A DNA stretch of 64,000 bases, from assembly GCF_030035675.1 (NCBI RefSeq), contig NC_084480.1, positions 248,741,981 to 248,805,980 of the forward strand, in the 5' to 3' direction. Made by a program: the position numbers and the translations under genes. The notes under the pieces were generated by a model that worked only from the letters and a program-made list of their open reading frames with translations, had not been told where the DNA came from and searched no databases. This document shows, piece by piece, positions 21,553 through 32,130 of this stretch. The DNA is from Rhineura floridana (lineage: Eukaryota; Chordata; Lepidosauria; Squamata; Rhineuridae). Position 1 is the first letter of the stretch. Every line of letters begins with the position of its first letter.

Positions 21553-22722
21553 AAACAGAAGTATAGTTTTCAAATCGTGTGAAGTATTAGTTCCCCTCTA
21601 TTCAGCACTGGTTAGTCCTCATCTTGAATACTGCGTCCAGTTCTGGTCTCCGCACTTCAAGAAGGATGCAGACAAACTGGAACGGGTTCAAAGGAGGGCA
21701 ACAAGGATGATCAGGGGACTGAAAACAAAGCCCTATGAGGAGAGACTGAAAGAACTGGGCATGTTTAGCCTGGAGAAGAGAAGACTGAGGGGAGATATGA
21801 TAGTGTTGAGAAAATCCAGGTTATAATTATGCTTAGAATATGTATTGATATGTAATGCTGAACCAAAGTACTGCTATGTTAGAGGTCTCAAGGCCTTATA
21901 GAAAACATGGAACGAAATATGCTGACAAACTGGCAAAGGAAAACAGAAGGTTAGCTTGGATACATGTATCTTGTTAGGAGAACAATGTTAGCTTGAATAT
22001 ATGTATCTTGTTCAACTTATCTTATTGACCCAGATGTTAGATGTTATTGCCATGGATGGTTGATGTTATTGACGAAAATGGTATTGACATAGATGAGAAT
22101 GACATACAGCCAAAAGGCAGTAGCCCATGATAAGTTTCATTTTGTTGCTAATGCTGAAATCTTCCAAAAAGCGTAGTATGCAAAATACATAGTGAAATAG
22201 AATATAAAAGGAAGCTGGCCACACTAATGGCCAGACAACTTACTTTGATGCATGAGCATAGTAAGAGTGTCTCTATTCTTGAGAATAAAACTTAGTTGAA
22301 CCCTCAACTGGCTAACTTCTCGTTCTTGGTGGTAATTCAGAGACAGCCTACCAGGGAAACGAACAGCATTTTTGCAACAATAGCACTCTTCAAGTACATG
22401 AAAGGTTGTCACATAGAAGAGGGCTGGGATCTCTTCTCGATCGCCCCAGATTGCAGGACACGGAATAATGGGCTCAAGTTGCAGGAAGCCAGATTTCGAC
22501 TGGACATCAGAAAAAACTTTCTAACTGTTAGAGCCATACAAGAATGGAACCAATTACCTAAAGAAGTAGTGGGCTCTCCGACACTGGAGGCATTCAAGAG
22601 TCAGCTGGACAGCCATCTGTCAGGAATGCTTTGATTTGGATTCCTGCATCGAGCAGAGTGTTGCACTTGATGGACTTGTAGGCCCTTTCCAACCCTACTA
22701 TTCTATGATTCTATGATCCCAT
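21553..22722 (+). mobile_element. CR1 LINE, 5'-truncated, split by a solo LTR
   Basis: The first part (to 21803) encodes [20 protein letters not shown]-type sequence and [20 protein letters not shown]. The second part (22380 on) resumes LFKYMKGCHIEEGWDLFSIA, then EWNQLPKEVVGSPTLEAFKS. It ends in TCCAACCCTACTATTCTATGATTC, the CR1 3' repeat. The LTR lies at 21804-22379 within the ATGATAGCACTCTTC context. The ORF is interrupted and truncated, so this copy is inactive. Confidence 0.93.
21804..22379 (+). mobile_element. Solo LTR, 576 bp, nested in CR1
   Basis: It begins TGTTGAG and ends GCAACA. A 4-bp TSD, ATAG, lies at 21800-21803 and 22380-22383. A TATAAAAG box occurs near 22203 and an AATAAAA polyadenylation signal near 22284, in the right order for U3-R-U5 on the plus strand. 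A 4-bp duplication is typical of gammaretrovirus-like (class I) LTRs. No internal region remains. It post-dates the CR1 copy. Confidence 0.85.
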
Positions 22723-22999
22723 GTAGCAGGACTAGGAAATATTTCTTCCCTATGCCTTGAAGGGCCACCACTAAGAATAGATACCTGATTTGATGGCTCA
22801 CTATAAAGGCTGCTTCTTATGAATACCTTTTGGATAAGTGTTTGGCTTGCTTATTCTTGGCCCTAGGACTAGAGACAAACCTGCCAGAGTATAAACCAGA
22901 GTTTAGCTTATCTGCACACATTATCTAGGCTTTAGCGTGAATCCCTAGCTCCCCAGCTTTTTTGACCAAACACAACAATAGCAATTTTCTTGAAAGATG

Positions 23000-23340
23000 T
23001 TCTACAGCACGAGTGGACAAAGGCAGATTGTGATCTACCAGAAGTTTTCTATGTGACTTAGCAAAGATTTCTGACTCCCAATTGTTCAACAATGGAAAAT
23101 AAATTATGTCTTCCCCCCAAATTATATTGTTGGAATGAATAAAATTTTCTGCAACCAGGAGTGATTTTTTGTGTAGAAGGACTATGAGTTCAGTTCAGTT
23201 TTGACACTCAAAATGAATTCCTGGACTCAGAATTCTTTATTAGGTTATGATGCTTGCACCAGGCTCTGGTTGGTGGATCTCAGGGTTCTAGTAACAAAGT
23301 GGATCCTGCAAGCCTGAAATCTGCTATGAAATTCCACTGG
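23000..23340. repeat. Unclassified dispersed repeat, copy 1
   Basis: GATCTACCAGAAGTTTTC, GATTTCTGACTCCCAATTGTTCAAC and a downstream AGGAGTG ... TGAGTTCAGTTCAGTTTTG recur in the same order at 31480-31740. I cannot name the family and see no termini. Confidence 0.5.
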
Positions 23341-24345
23341 ATTTTTTTACACAAGTAGGCAATAATGATCTGTTTAGCAGAACAGCTGAGCTATTCATTT
23401 TGCATGATAAAGACACAGTAGTAAGTTCTCCAATATTCTGTTGAGCTGAGAAATGGCTATGCATATGGCAGTACACACTCCCTTGTGCATCAATTCATAT
23501 GGGCCCCTCCAGAGAAGCATTCATTGTGATTTGCTTGCACAAAAGCTTACATGAAGGTTAAATTATATCCAGTCTTTATTGAGCATTCGTTCTGATTTGC
23601 CAGGCAGTTATGCTACAATGAGCATTTATTCTGCCTTGCTTGTGGGGTGTTTACATGTCTTCCTGTTAGGCATTTGTTCATTTCACACTTTTCAAGGCAT
23701 TTCTCCATCACTTTTCAAACCACAAAAGTTTTTTTTTAAAGTGGATTTGTTGTGCTAGGGCGACAGAGAACTTTACACATGAAAATCTAAAGATCTGACA
23801 CCAAAATACAAACAGTCTGGAGGTGCCCTATGTTTACCCCACCTTTCATCCAATGACCCTCTCCATATGGGAAGAACTGGAGATTATTCATTTCTTTGAT
23901 ATGTCACCCTCATTGTTAAATGTGGCAGTTAATAAGAAAAAAGTAACATTTAGATTAGTCATCTGGAATATGATGATTTCAATTATGCAAAAGGCTTCTT
24001 TTTGTTAAAATACTGTGTTAGTAGGATGTTTTCTATTGCTGCTGGTTTCAAACATTTTTTCTTTTTGGATTTCAAAGATAAGTAACTGCCAAGACCACAG
24101 AAAAAAGACAAACATCTTCACTAATTGTGGCATGATGCCATTATTGTACAACACAAGTAATATTGGCTAGAAAGATGGGTAAACCTAAAAAAGACAAGAC
24201 AAAGATAAATGAAGCAAGTCAATACAAAAGGCAACCGAAATATGACGCAGAGGTTACAGATGCTTTTGGTGGTCCCTCTTAAAATTTCCCCTAGAATTAG
24301 TGGTCCTGATTTCTCTTTCCTGATGAAATGCCAGAAAGTTTGTTG
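23341..24345. other. No feature seen
   Basis: This is AT-rich sequence without recognised exons or repeats. Confidence 0.5.
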
Positions 24346-24640
24346 TCTGGCTTCCCAGGGTTTTATAATTATTTATTTTTTAAATTCTATACCCTATTCT
24401 TCTTCCCTAAAGAGATTAGAGAAGCATAATAATAAAACAATAACGTATGGACAAACAACAACAGAACAGCAGCTAAAGTATCTAGAAGGTCTCCACAGTC
24501 TTGATTTTAAAAAGAAAAATTTGAACTGCCTTCTAAACAGAGTCACTGAAGGAGCCATATGGGTCACTCAGGAGGAAGGGAGCTCTAGACGCAGAGGAGA
24601 TACCACACACAAAAAGCCCTCTCACGCTTTGTCACCTTAC
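24346..24640 (-). mobile_element. L2-like LINE 3' region, decayed
   Basis: On the plus strand TATTTATTTTTTAAATTCTATACC and later CAATAACGTATGGACAAACAACAAC are the reverse of an L2-like tail and 3' UTR. Further in, CTGCCTTCTAAACAGAGTCACTG and GGAAGGGAGCTCTAGACGCAG match the usual C-terminal coding layout in reverse. The open plus-strand frame across it is an artefact. Confidence 0.55.
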
Positions 24641-24775
24641 AAATACACATTTGCAGTTTCCTTTTGCTACTGCTTCCCCTTTCTATATGTCCGTGTTCCC
24701 CCCCCAATGAACTTGAGCAAGCATGTGATTATGTGCACAATCAAAATACCCTGGCAGCTTCCATTTTACATGATA

Positions 24776-24995
24776 CATTAGAGCCCCGCTTTATAGCATT
24801 CCGTTTTCCGGCGTTCAGCTGATGCGGCGGCTTTCAATTAGGGGAAATTCCCCATTTTAAAGCCAATTTTGTGGCATTTTCGCATCATTTTCGCGTGATG
24901 CGACCCATTATAGTCAATGGGTTCTGCTTTACGGCGATTTCTGCTTTACGGCGGGGGCCTGGTCCCTAACCTGCCGTATGAGCGGGGCCCTACTG
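24776..24995. mobile_element. TA-flanked MITE, second copy
   Basis: The left end CATTAGAGCCCCGCTTTAT is a mutated form of CAGTAGGGCCCCGC; the right end is AGCGGGGCCCTACTG. TA lies at 24774-24775 and 24996-24997. Inside, GATTTCTGCTTTACGGCGGG and its partner near the left give strong internal inverted symmetry. It is inverted relative to the copy at 37993. Confidence 0.85.
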
Positions 24996-24997
24996 TA

Positions 24998-25855
24998 TTT
25001 CAATTTGCCGCCTCCTGCTCATCTCTTTCCCAATTCTAGGCCTCATCCCACCTGCCAGCTCTCATTGTAGGTCCCCATCACCATTGCACTAGCAGGCATT
25101 AAAACATCTCACAATTTTATTTGGTTTTGAATATGTGATTGTGCATACAGCTGCATCAACATTCCTTAGCAGCTTCCATTTCACTGGATTTTCAATGTGC
25201 CCTCTTCAACTTGTTAGTGCCTTGAGAGAGGAATGGTTTTTCTTTCCACTTCAGAAAACACCTATAGGTGTTTAAATAATTGCTTTTTAAACAGAGAATA
25301 TGGGACTGCATGATGAGTTCTAGTAAACCAGAGCAAGTTTGGAACAGGAAACTAGAAAAGCACGTGTAAGTCAGTCAGCAGAAGCTACTAAGGTAAAGTT
25401 GTTGCGATCATTTGTACAATCACATCTCAAAACAACAAAATTGTGCAATATTTGAATGTGCATGATTGCTCAAGTGCATGGCTTAGCAGTTGAAGATGGG
25501 AAAACATGACAAAATATGTGCAACAAAAGCAAACTGCAAATGTGCCAGTTCCAAAATTCAGTAGACAAATTCTCTATGAACAAGAAGACAGGCAAAGCAG
25601 AACAATAGGCAAAACCAATCCACAGGAAACGGACAAAGTACAAGAAGGGAAATCTACCCATCTCTAGTACAAACTGAGTATCAGCTTTTCAGTTTTTCCT
25701 AATTCTTGAAACCCAGAAGGTCAGATGGAACAAGACAGATTTGCTTTCCATTAAAATGGCTGATGGTTTTGGAAGTACCTTCATCTGCATGTACAAGAAA
25801 ATAAAAATTAAATTGAGGCTGTTTAATCCCCAATTATATGGAGAGATGGATTCCA
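24998..25855. other. Mostly no feature; one short duplicated module
   Basis: A roughly 60-bp stretch at 25128-25195 (TATGTGATTGTGCATACAGC ... AGCAGCTTCCATTTCAC) resembles 24721-24775 on the other side of the MITE. Nothing else was recognised. Confidence 0.4.
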
Positions 25856-25867
25856 CTGCTCCTATTA

Positions 25868-26096
25868 TTATTGTTGTTATTATTTATTGCATTTATATCC
25901 CACCTTTTTCCCAAGGTGCTCAAGGTGGCATACATGGTTCTCCCTCTCCTCATTCAATCCCCACAACAACCCTGTGAGGTAGGTTAGGCTGAGAGGCAGT
26001 GACTGGCCACCTAGTGAGTTTCATGGCTGAGAGGGCATTTGAACCCAGGTCTCTCAGGTCCTAGTCCAACACTGTAACCACTACACCACACTGGCT
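25868..26096 (-). mobile_element. SINE with tRNA head and L2-like tail
   Basis: Reversed, it reads a tRNA head (CCAGTGTGGTGTAGTGGTTA, B box GGGTTCAAATG), a core with TCACTGCCTCTCAGCC, CCTACCTCACAGGGTTGTTG, and a tail CACCTTGGGAAAAAGGTGGG ATATAAATGCAATAAATAAT. The head resembles Sauria SINEs, but the tail is L2-like, so L2 is its likely mobilising partner. Confidence 0.8.
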
Positions 26097-26104
26097 TTCA
26101 TTAC

Positions 26105-26765
26105 TCTAGCTCTAGACAACTAGTGGCTATCTATGGGAGGACTGGTACATGGTCAAGCAAATATTTGACTACTTAAAGCATATATAGTATAAACAGATTT
26201 CAAGGAGAAAAAAATTGCTACCAGATTTATATAGTCTGTGACATAAATTATAAAGAAACTAGATAGGAAATTTTATGTAGACATCTCAAAACTTTTTAAA
26301 GCCAACAGCATTTTTAAAGAAAATGAGTAAATAGTATGCCAAAATGATTGCACATGAAAATTTGAAACCATTAGAATAGTTCAGGCAAGGTTGGCAAAGA
26401 TCACACAGCTTGCATGAGGACATGCCAAACAAGGTAACCTCAAGATGCTAAACATGCTGAAAACTTTAACTGCCTATTCTTTGAAATAAAGGTCTGAATA
26501 CCTCCAGTGCTGTTTTAAATTGTACCTTCTATTCTGAGACTACTGCTAAACAGGAAAATGCACATAAGATAGTTTAGGTGGTGTAAAGCCATTTACAAAA
26601 ATACAGTGTGCAATCCCCAGTAAGACTCCGGAGAAAGTCTCAAAGTGGCTACATATTTCGACACAACAATCAGTTTCTACATGGTCAATTACTATTGGGA
26701 ATCAGAAAAATAAACTGTGGCAAAAGACTGCAGTATTACATCAGTAGTCTCAAGTTCAATTACTG
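26105..26765. other. No feature seen
   Basis: This is AT-rich sequence without a recognised exon or repeat. Confidence 0.5.
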
Positions 26766-27770
26766 GCATTTATTTATTTGTTATTTATTAAATTTATATC
26801 CCGCCCTTCCTCCCAGAAGGAGCTCAGGGCGGCAAACAAAAATACTAAAAGCACTCTAAAACATCTTAAAAATAAAAGACTTTAAAATTTATTAAAACAA
26901 AACATCTTTAAAAACTTATTAAAGCAAAACTAAAAACATATTTAAAAACATCATTAAAAGCAATTCCAACACAGATTCAGAATGGGATAAGAACTGTTAA
27001 AAGAAGAAGTTCTTCAGTAGGTGCAGAAAAGATAAAAGAGATAGTGCCTGTCTAATATGCAAGGGGAAGGAATTCCAAGGTGTTGGTGCTACAACACTAA
27101 AGGTCCGCTTCCTATGTTGTGCAGAATGGACATCATGATAAGATGGTATCTGCAGGAAATTCTTACCTGCAGTAAGAGCAGTGATCAAGTGGATATATAA
27201 GGGGTAAGGCGATCTTTTAGATATTCTGGTCCCAAGCTGCATAGGGCTTTTGTACACCAAAGCCAGCACCTTGAACATGGTTCAGTAGCTAATGGGCAGC
27301 CAGTGCAATTCTTTCAGCAGCAGGGTAGCATATTGGCACTACCCTGCCTCAGTGAACAGTTACACTGCTGCATGTTGCAGTTTCCAGACCAACCTCAGGT
27401 GCAGCCCAACATACAGCGCATTACAGTAATCCAGCCTGGAGGTTACCAGTGAATGGACAACAGTGGTTAGGCTATCCCAATCCAGAAACGGCTGAAACTG
27501 GTAAAAGGCACTTCTAGCCACTGAGTCACCTGGGCCTCTAGTGACAAAGATGGAACCAGGAGCAGCCCCAGATTACAAGCTCGCTCTTTCAGAGGATCCA
27601 AAGCAGGCAACTGACCAATTATCCAAACTCTGGAACCACCAACCCACAGCAACTCGGTCTTGCTAGGATTCAGACTCAGTTTACTGCTCCTCATCCAGCC
27701 CACCACTAAGTCCAGGCACTGGTCCAGGGCTTGCACAGCCTCTCCCAATTCATCTTCAGGTATGCCTGGT
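26766..27770 (-). mobile_element. L2-clade LINE, 5'-truncated (subfamily B)
   Basis: The tail (TTATTTATTAAATTTATATCCCGCCC, in reverse) is at the low end. Minus-strand fragments encode FSVVAPTPWNSFPLHIRQAL (27278-26997) and GWMRSSKLSLNPSKTELLWVGG (27784-27467). It breaks off 5' shortly past the VQALDQCLDLVVGWMRS block. Frame breaks separate the fragments. Confidence 0.92.
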
Positions 27771-27845
27771 GACCTGGTGAACACTGCAAGTTCAGAAAAC
27801 TGTTGCCTTTTCCAGCTTGTCTGAAAATCTCATAAATTGAGCTAG

Positions 27846-27922
27846 CTTTCTGCTCTCCAGATATTTTGGACTACAACTCCCATCAGTCTCACCAGCACAA
27901 CAGGTTGGGGACAGCTGGCCTA
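27846..27922. mobile_element. Half of a hAT-like palindromic MITE
   Basis: CTCTCCAGATATTTTGGACTACAACTCCC ATCAGTCTCACCAGC is the left half of the 138-bp family. It runs directly into GTTGGGGACAGCTGGCC, the terminal part of the other arm. The middle is deleted. Confidence 0.75.
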
Positions 27923-27954
27923 GGAACTTTGGTTACAACTTTCCCAGACATAAC

Positions 27955-28033
27955 ATCACAAAATGTAGAACAAGCCTCGCTGAAGCAGAACCAGCATGGC
28001 TTCTGCAAGGGCTGCATTAACAGAAGTATATAT
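27955..28033 (+). mobile_element. Two joined CR1 scraps
   Basis: CTGAAGCAGAACCAGCATGGCTTCTGCAAG matches the CR1-family copy at about 39964-39992. It is immediately followed by GGCTGCATTAACAGAAGTATA, which in intact CR1 lies hundreds of bases downstream (compare 30485-30510 in reverse). The join suggests deletion or template switching. Confidence 0.6.
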
Positions 28034-28610
28034 GGTCCCCTGACGGAGCTGCTCGAGCAGCTGCTGGAGTTCATCATGTGCTGTGGCTTGCTGAGCGTCA
28101 CTGATGTGGGCCACCTTGCTTGCACCTGCCGCTGCCTCAGGGAGGCCTGCCAGCCCCAGGGAAAGGTCTGTGAGGAGGTCTGGAGGGAGCAGTTCCAACT
28201 CAGGCCTGCCCAATGTCTTCATGCCCCCTCCGCCCAGTCTTTCTCTGCCCGGGCTCTCACCTCTGCCCCAGCCCTTGCCAGTCCTGCACCCTCCCCTGGG
28301 AAGCAAGACTCGCTGAGCTGGTGCTATCCGAGGGAGCCTTGCCCAAGAAGAGACGCCCCAACGGAGCTCAGGACTGTGAGCAGCGCCCGCCCAGCTACCA
28401 CTTCACCGCCCAGGAGCTCCACACCGTCCTTTATGGGTCCATTCCAGGCGTGAGGCAGCAGCGTGCCACCTGGGGAGCTGGACATCCTCCCCGCAGCCTG
28501 GGCAGGTGGACCAGCTTACCAACAAGGGCCGAGTGGAGGTAGAGAGGGACAACTTGTCCAATGCCATTATGTGCCTCCAAGAAAAGAAGGAATGCCTCTC
28601 CTAAGATCAC
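28034..28610 (+). pseudogene. F-box protein retrocopy fragment (FBXO21-like)
   Basis: The plus frame encodes LLEQLLEFIMCCGLLSVTDV, GHLACTCRCLREACQ, GKV and WREQFQLR. This matches the F-box region of FBXO21 as I recall it (EYILCCGSLTAADIG ... STCRRLRELCQSSGKVWKEQFRVR), with a few extra residues before WREQF. FBXO21 is a substrate-binding subunit of an SCF ubiquitin ligase. Downstream of QLR the recognisable match is lost and the frame enters a proline-rich stretch with frame changes. The segment is GC-rich, unlike its AT-rich surroundings, and has no introns. It lies between CR1 scraps and a LINE 3' tail, which suggests a LINE-made processed or chimeric copy. The parent assignment is moderate; another F-box gene is possible. 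Confidence 0.5.
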
Positions 28611-28619
28611 ATCTGCTGT

Positions 28620-28855
28620 GGTAATTGTGTGCATCATTTGAAAACGTTTTTGTTGCAATTTTTTCCCTTTGATTTTGTTGCATTGTTCTTGTTGCATTGT
28701 ATTTGCATTGTTTTTGTTGCATTGTATTTTTACTGTATATTTTTACTGGTTATTTCTTATGTAATCCTTTTTTGTAATATGTTTTATAATATTTTGTTCA
28801 CCACTTTGGGGGCCTTTTGGCCAAAAAGTGGTATATCAATAAACTGTACTATACT
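28620..28855 (+). mobile_element. LINE 3' end (L2-like)
   Basis: A T-rich 3' UTR with TTGTTGCATTGTATTT repeats ends in TTCACCACTTTGGGGGCC, TTTTGGCCAAAAAGTGGTAT and ATCAATAAACTG. The two arms can form a stem, as at L2 ends. It follows directly on the F-box fragment. Confidence 0.65.
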
Positions 28856-28857
28856 AT

Positions 28858-28980
28858 GCCTGGGAAAGACCCATCTCAAGACCTGAACCTCTGCCAATTA
28901 GTCACTGTAGACCTAACCCTGGGTAAGATGAACCAATGGTCTGACTTGGTATAAGACAACTTCCTACATTTACCTCCTGC
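28858..28980 (+). mobile_element. tRNA-derived SINE tail (same family as 13013)
   Basis: CCTCTGCCAATTAGTCACTG and GAACCAATGGTCTGACTTGG, then TATAAGACAACTTCCTAC, give the conserved 3' part of a common squamate SINE. The tRNA head is missing. Confidence 0.55.
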
Positions 28981-29921
28981 CAGTGACGGAAGAACATGTG
29001 GCAAACAAACAGATTATTGTTAGTGTGCATGCATTAAAGTAAAATGACAGTGATATGATTAACATGAATACTTCCATAACTGACACTTCTGGCATCCATG
29101 CACAGGATAATAATTGTATATACCACTTCTTAAAGCAAAGACTTTTTTATCACTGGCATATATATGTAGACAAAAGTGTTCGCTTTAAAAATTGGCTTTC
29201 CCTCACTGGGAGGGAAATGAGGTGATTGGGTGGGGGGAGTGCCTATTTGCCCCCTCCGTGCTTGTTGTCTGAGACAGTTGTCTCATCTTTCCTCATTATT
29301 GGACCAGACCAGCTTTAAAGGCTCTTGTGCATAGGAAGGTCAAAAGTTCACATGAAGGTTTAAAGTACAAAAATTTTACTCAGGAGATTGTTCACAAGAG
29401 GGTCAAGAGTTTATCCTAAGAATCTGGGAATTAAGGTGAAACAGAAACTTAGCCAGGAATATATTCTTCCTCTGATTGGCTAAAAGGTTGAAAAAATAAA
29501 TATGTTGACTATAAGTCAAGCAAGAAAATAGGGTAGTTAGAAGATTGTGAAGTCAGAAACTTTTAGATCTGGAGCTGAAGAGCTGCAAGAAAGAAAAAAG
29601 AATGAAATACTTTAAAAGAACACTAGAACACTGTAAAGTGTTAGAGAGCACAGTTGAGCTCTGCAGGTGTAGGAACCATCAAGAGGCCCAGAAGTTGAAC
29701 TCAGGGATGCAAAACAATAAGCATTGACTTGGTTAGGGAAACAATCTAAAATAATTATAGCTGGATGCATTTATCTCAGTTTCATCTTTATCTGCTTTTA
29801 TGGATAACTCCCAAACTGTAAAAGTAGTCTCCCCCACTAAAATAATTCTTTCAAAAACTGTCCAACTTGTAGACTTGCTAAAACCTTGTGTAAAAGCATT
29901 TGTTTTTTGGGGGGAAATGGG
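28981..29921. other. No feature seen
   Basis: I found no supported exon, RNA gene or repeat. Confidence 0.5.
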
Positions 29922-30985
29922 TCATAGAATCATAGAATAGAGAGTTGGAAGAGGCCTATAAGGCCATCAAATCCAACCCCCTGCACAATGCAGGAATCCA
30001 AATCAAAGCATTCCCAACAGATGGCTGTCCAGCTGCCTCATGAATGCCTCCAGTGTTGGAGAGCCCACTACCTCTCTAGGTAGTTGGTTCCATTGTCGTA
30101 TGGCTCTAACAGTTAGGAAGTTTTTCCTGATATTCAGTCAAATCCTGGCTTCCTGCAACTTGAGCCCATGATTCCATGTCCTGCACTCTGGGACAATTGA
30201 GAAGAGATCCCGGCCCTCCTCTGTGTGACATTTCATGTACTTGAAGAGTGCTATCATATCTCCCCTCAGTCTTCTTTTCTCAAGGCTAAACATGCCCAGT
30301 TCTTTCCGTCTCTCCTCATAGGGCTTTGTTTCCAGACCCCTGATCATCTTTGTTGCCCTCCTCTGAACCTGTTCCAGTTTGTCTGCATCCTTCTTGAAGT
30401 GCGGAGACCAGAACTGGACACAGTATTCAAGATGAGGCCTAACAAGTGCTGAACAGAGGGGAACTAATACTTCACGCGATTTGGAAACTATACTTCTGTT
30501 AATGCAGCCTAATATAGCATTTGCCTTTTTTGCAGGCGCATCACACCGTTGGCTCATATTCAGCTTGTGATCCACGACAATTCCAAGATCCTTCTCACAT
30601 GTCGTATTGCTAAGCCAAGTATCCCTCAACTTATAACTGTGCATTTGGTTTCTTTTTCCTAAGTGTAGAACTTTGCATTTATCCCTGTTGAATTGCATTC
30701 TGTTGTTTTCAGCCCAATGCTCCAGCCTATCAAGGTCCCTTTGAATTTTGTTTCTGTCTTCCACAGTATTAGCTGTGCCCCCAATTTTGTATCATCTGCA
30801 AATTTGATAAGCTTGCTCTGTATCTCTTCATCCAAGTCATTAATAAAAATGTTGAAGAGCACTGGGCCCAGGACTGAGCCCTGTGGTACCCCACTCGTTA
30901 CTTCCACCCAGTTTGAGAAGGAATAATTGAAAAGCACTCTTTGAGTAAGATTCTGGAGCCAACAGTGGATCCACCTGATAGGGTC
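29922..30985 (-). mobile_element. CR1 LINE, 5'-truncated
   Basis: The 3' end is at the low coordinate (ATAGAATCATAGAATAG in reverse). Minus-strand frames carry RT blocks in order: [35 protein letters not shown] and [13 protein letters not shown] (31123-30659), then [45 protein letters not shown] and [20 protein letters not shown] (30764-30138). The FADD catalytic box is intact, but the ORF is broken by a frame change near 30700 and lacks the endonuclease. Sequence above about 30985 no longer matches CR1. Confidence 0.93.
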
Positions 30986-31125
30986 TGATACCATGTCCTG
31001 CACACTGTGCCTTAGTGCCATAATCACATTCTCCAGTATAGGGAGTAGGTTGGGCCAGTTATAGTCCAGAAGGCCAAAGGACTGTTGTGAAGTAAGAGAA
31101 AAATGAAGGGTTTTATTTAACAAAA

Positions 31126-31225
31126 TCCTACTTAAAGTAAACCCATTAAAATTAATGAACCTAAATTAGTGACAGCTATTGACCTCAATGGGTCTACTCT
31201 GAGTAGGCCTAGCACTGAACACAAC
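31126..31225. repeat. Short interspersed palindromic repeat (CCATTGA...TCAATGGG type)
   Basis: GTAAACCCATTAAAATTAATG and the inverted ACCTCAATGGGTCTACTCTG form arms of a small palindrome. Related copies occur at 47851-47935, 60416-60500 and 61170-61260. Confidence 0.5.
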
Positions 31226-31479
31226 TGATAGATATTCACTTGGTGGCAGTGGTAATGTTAACAAGAATGGCTTGGCTGGTTTACTTGCCTCCCTTTCCTC
31301 TCATGGTGCAGGCTACAGCCCACACTGTCACAGGGCATGTTTAATTGTTTACAATGATAGGTACTTATTGGGTAGAAATAACCAGAAATATAGCTGAAAA
31401 TATGTGTTTACAACATTCTTATAATTATTATGAGGTATCAAAATATAACCACAAAACGTACCCTTAAAGGAAAGGTGAG

Positions 31480-31740
31480 TAGAAGCTAGATCATGATTTA
31501 CTGGTAGATCCCTAGCTGATTTTCAGTAGATTGGCAAGGGTCTCTGACTCACAATTGTTTAACAACAACAAAGTTTCCCTACCTAGATTAAACAACAAGA
31601 ATAACTTTCCCTGCCTAAATTAAGCTTCTCTAATAAAGGTGGACAGGAGTGGACTTTGTGTGAAATGAGTGTGAGTTCATTCAGTTCCGGTACTGAAAAA
31701 AATGGTCCCAAGTTAAGGGTGAGTCAGCTGAATCACAGCC
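31480..31740. repeat. Unclassified dispersed repeat, copy 2
   Basis: GATCATGATTTACTGGTAGATC, GGTCTCTGACTCACAATTGTTTAAC and GGAGTGGACTTTGTGTG ... TTCAGTTCCGG follow the order seen at 23000-23340. The two copies differ by many substitutions, so the family is old. Confidence 0.5.
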
Positions 31741-31894
31741 CACCATTATAATGGTAATTTGGGAGTGGGGGAGGGAGTAGGTTCTACAGCTTTTAATTAG
31801 GAAATGGTTCAATGGATTGATTTGAAACTTGGCCGTGTTTCTTATGGGAGCATGGGGTTTTAATTATATTGTTAGTTACTCAATCTGGGCATTA

Positions 31895-32130
31895 GTTGTT
31901 TTTATAATTGTTACTGTACTGATATTGGGCAATGTTCACTTTATTGTATGAGATACATTGATCTAATTTTAAAAATGTTTATTGTATTGTTGATTGTATT
32001 TTAATATTATTTTGTTATTCATTGTATTTTTATACTATTTTATGTTCACCGCCCAGAGAGCTATCGCTAGTCGGGCGGTATATAAATTTAATAAATAAAT
32101 AAATAAATAAAATAAATAAATCACCTTGAG
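31895..32130 (+). mobile_element. L2-clade LINE 3' end (subfamily A)
   Basis: Only the 3' UTR and terminus are present: TTCACCGCCCAGAGAGCTAT, CGCTAGTCGGGCGGTATATAA, then a long (AATA)n tail. The terminus is identical in design to that of 36535-37570. Confidence 0.9.

Noticed and set aside
22296-22634. A single 112-codon frame as a new protein
   Set aside because: It joins the end of a solo LTR to CR1 coding sequence by chance.
24209-24781. A 190-codon plus-strand frame
   Set aside because: It runs through a reversed LINE tail and into a MITE flank, and has no domain.
28625-28886. A plus frame rich in Phe/Leu/Val as a membrane protein
   Set aside because: Translation of a T-rich LINE 3' UTR.
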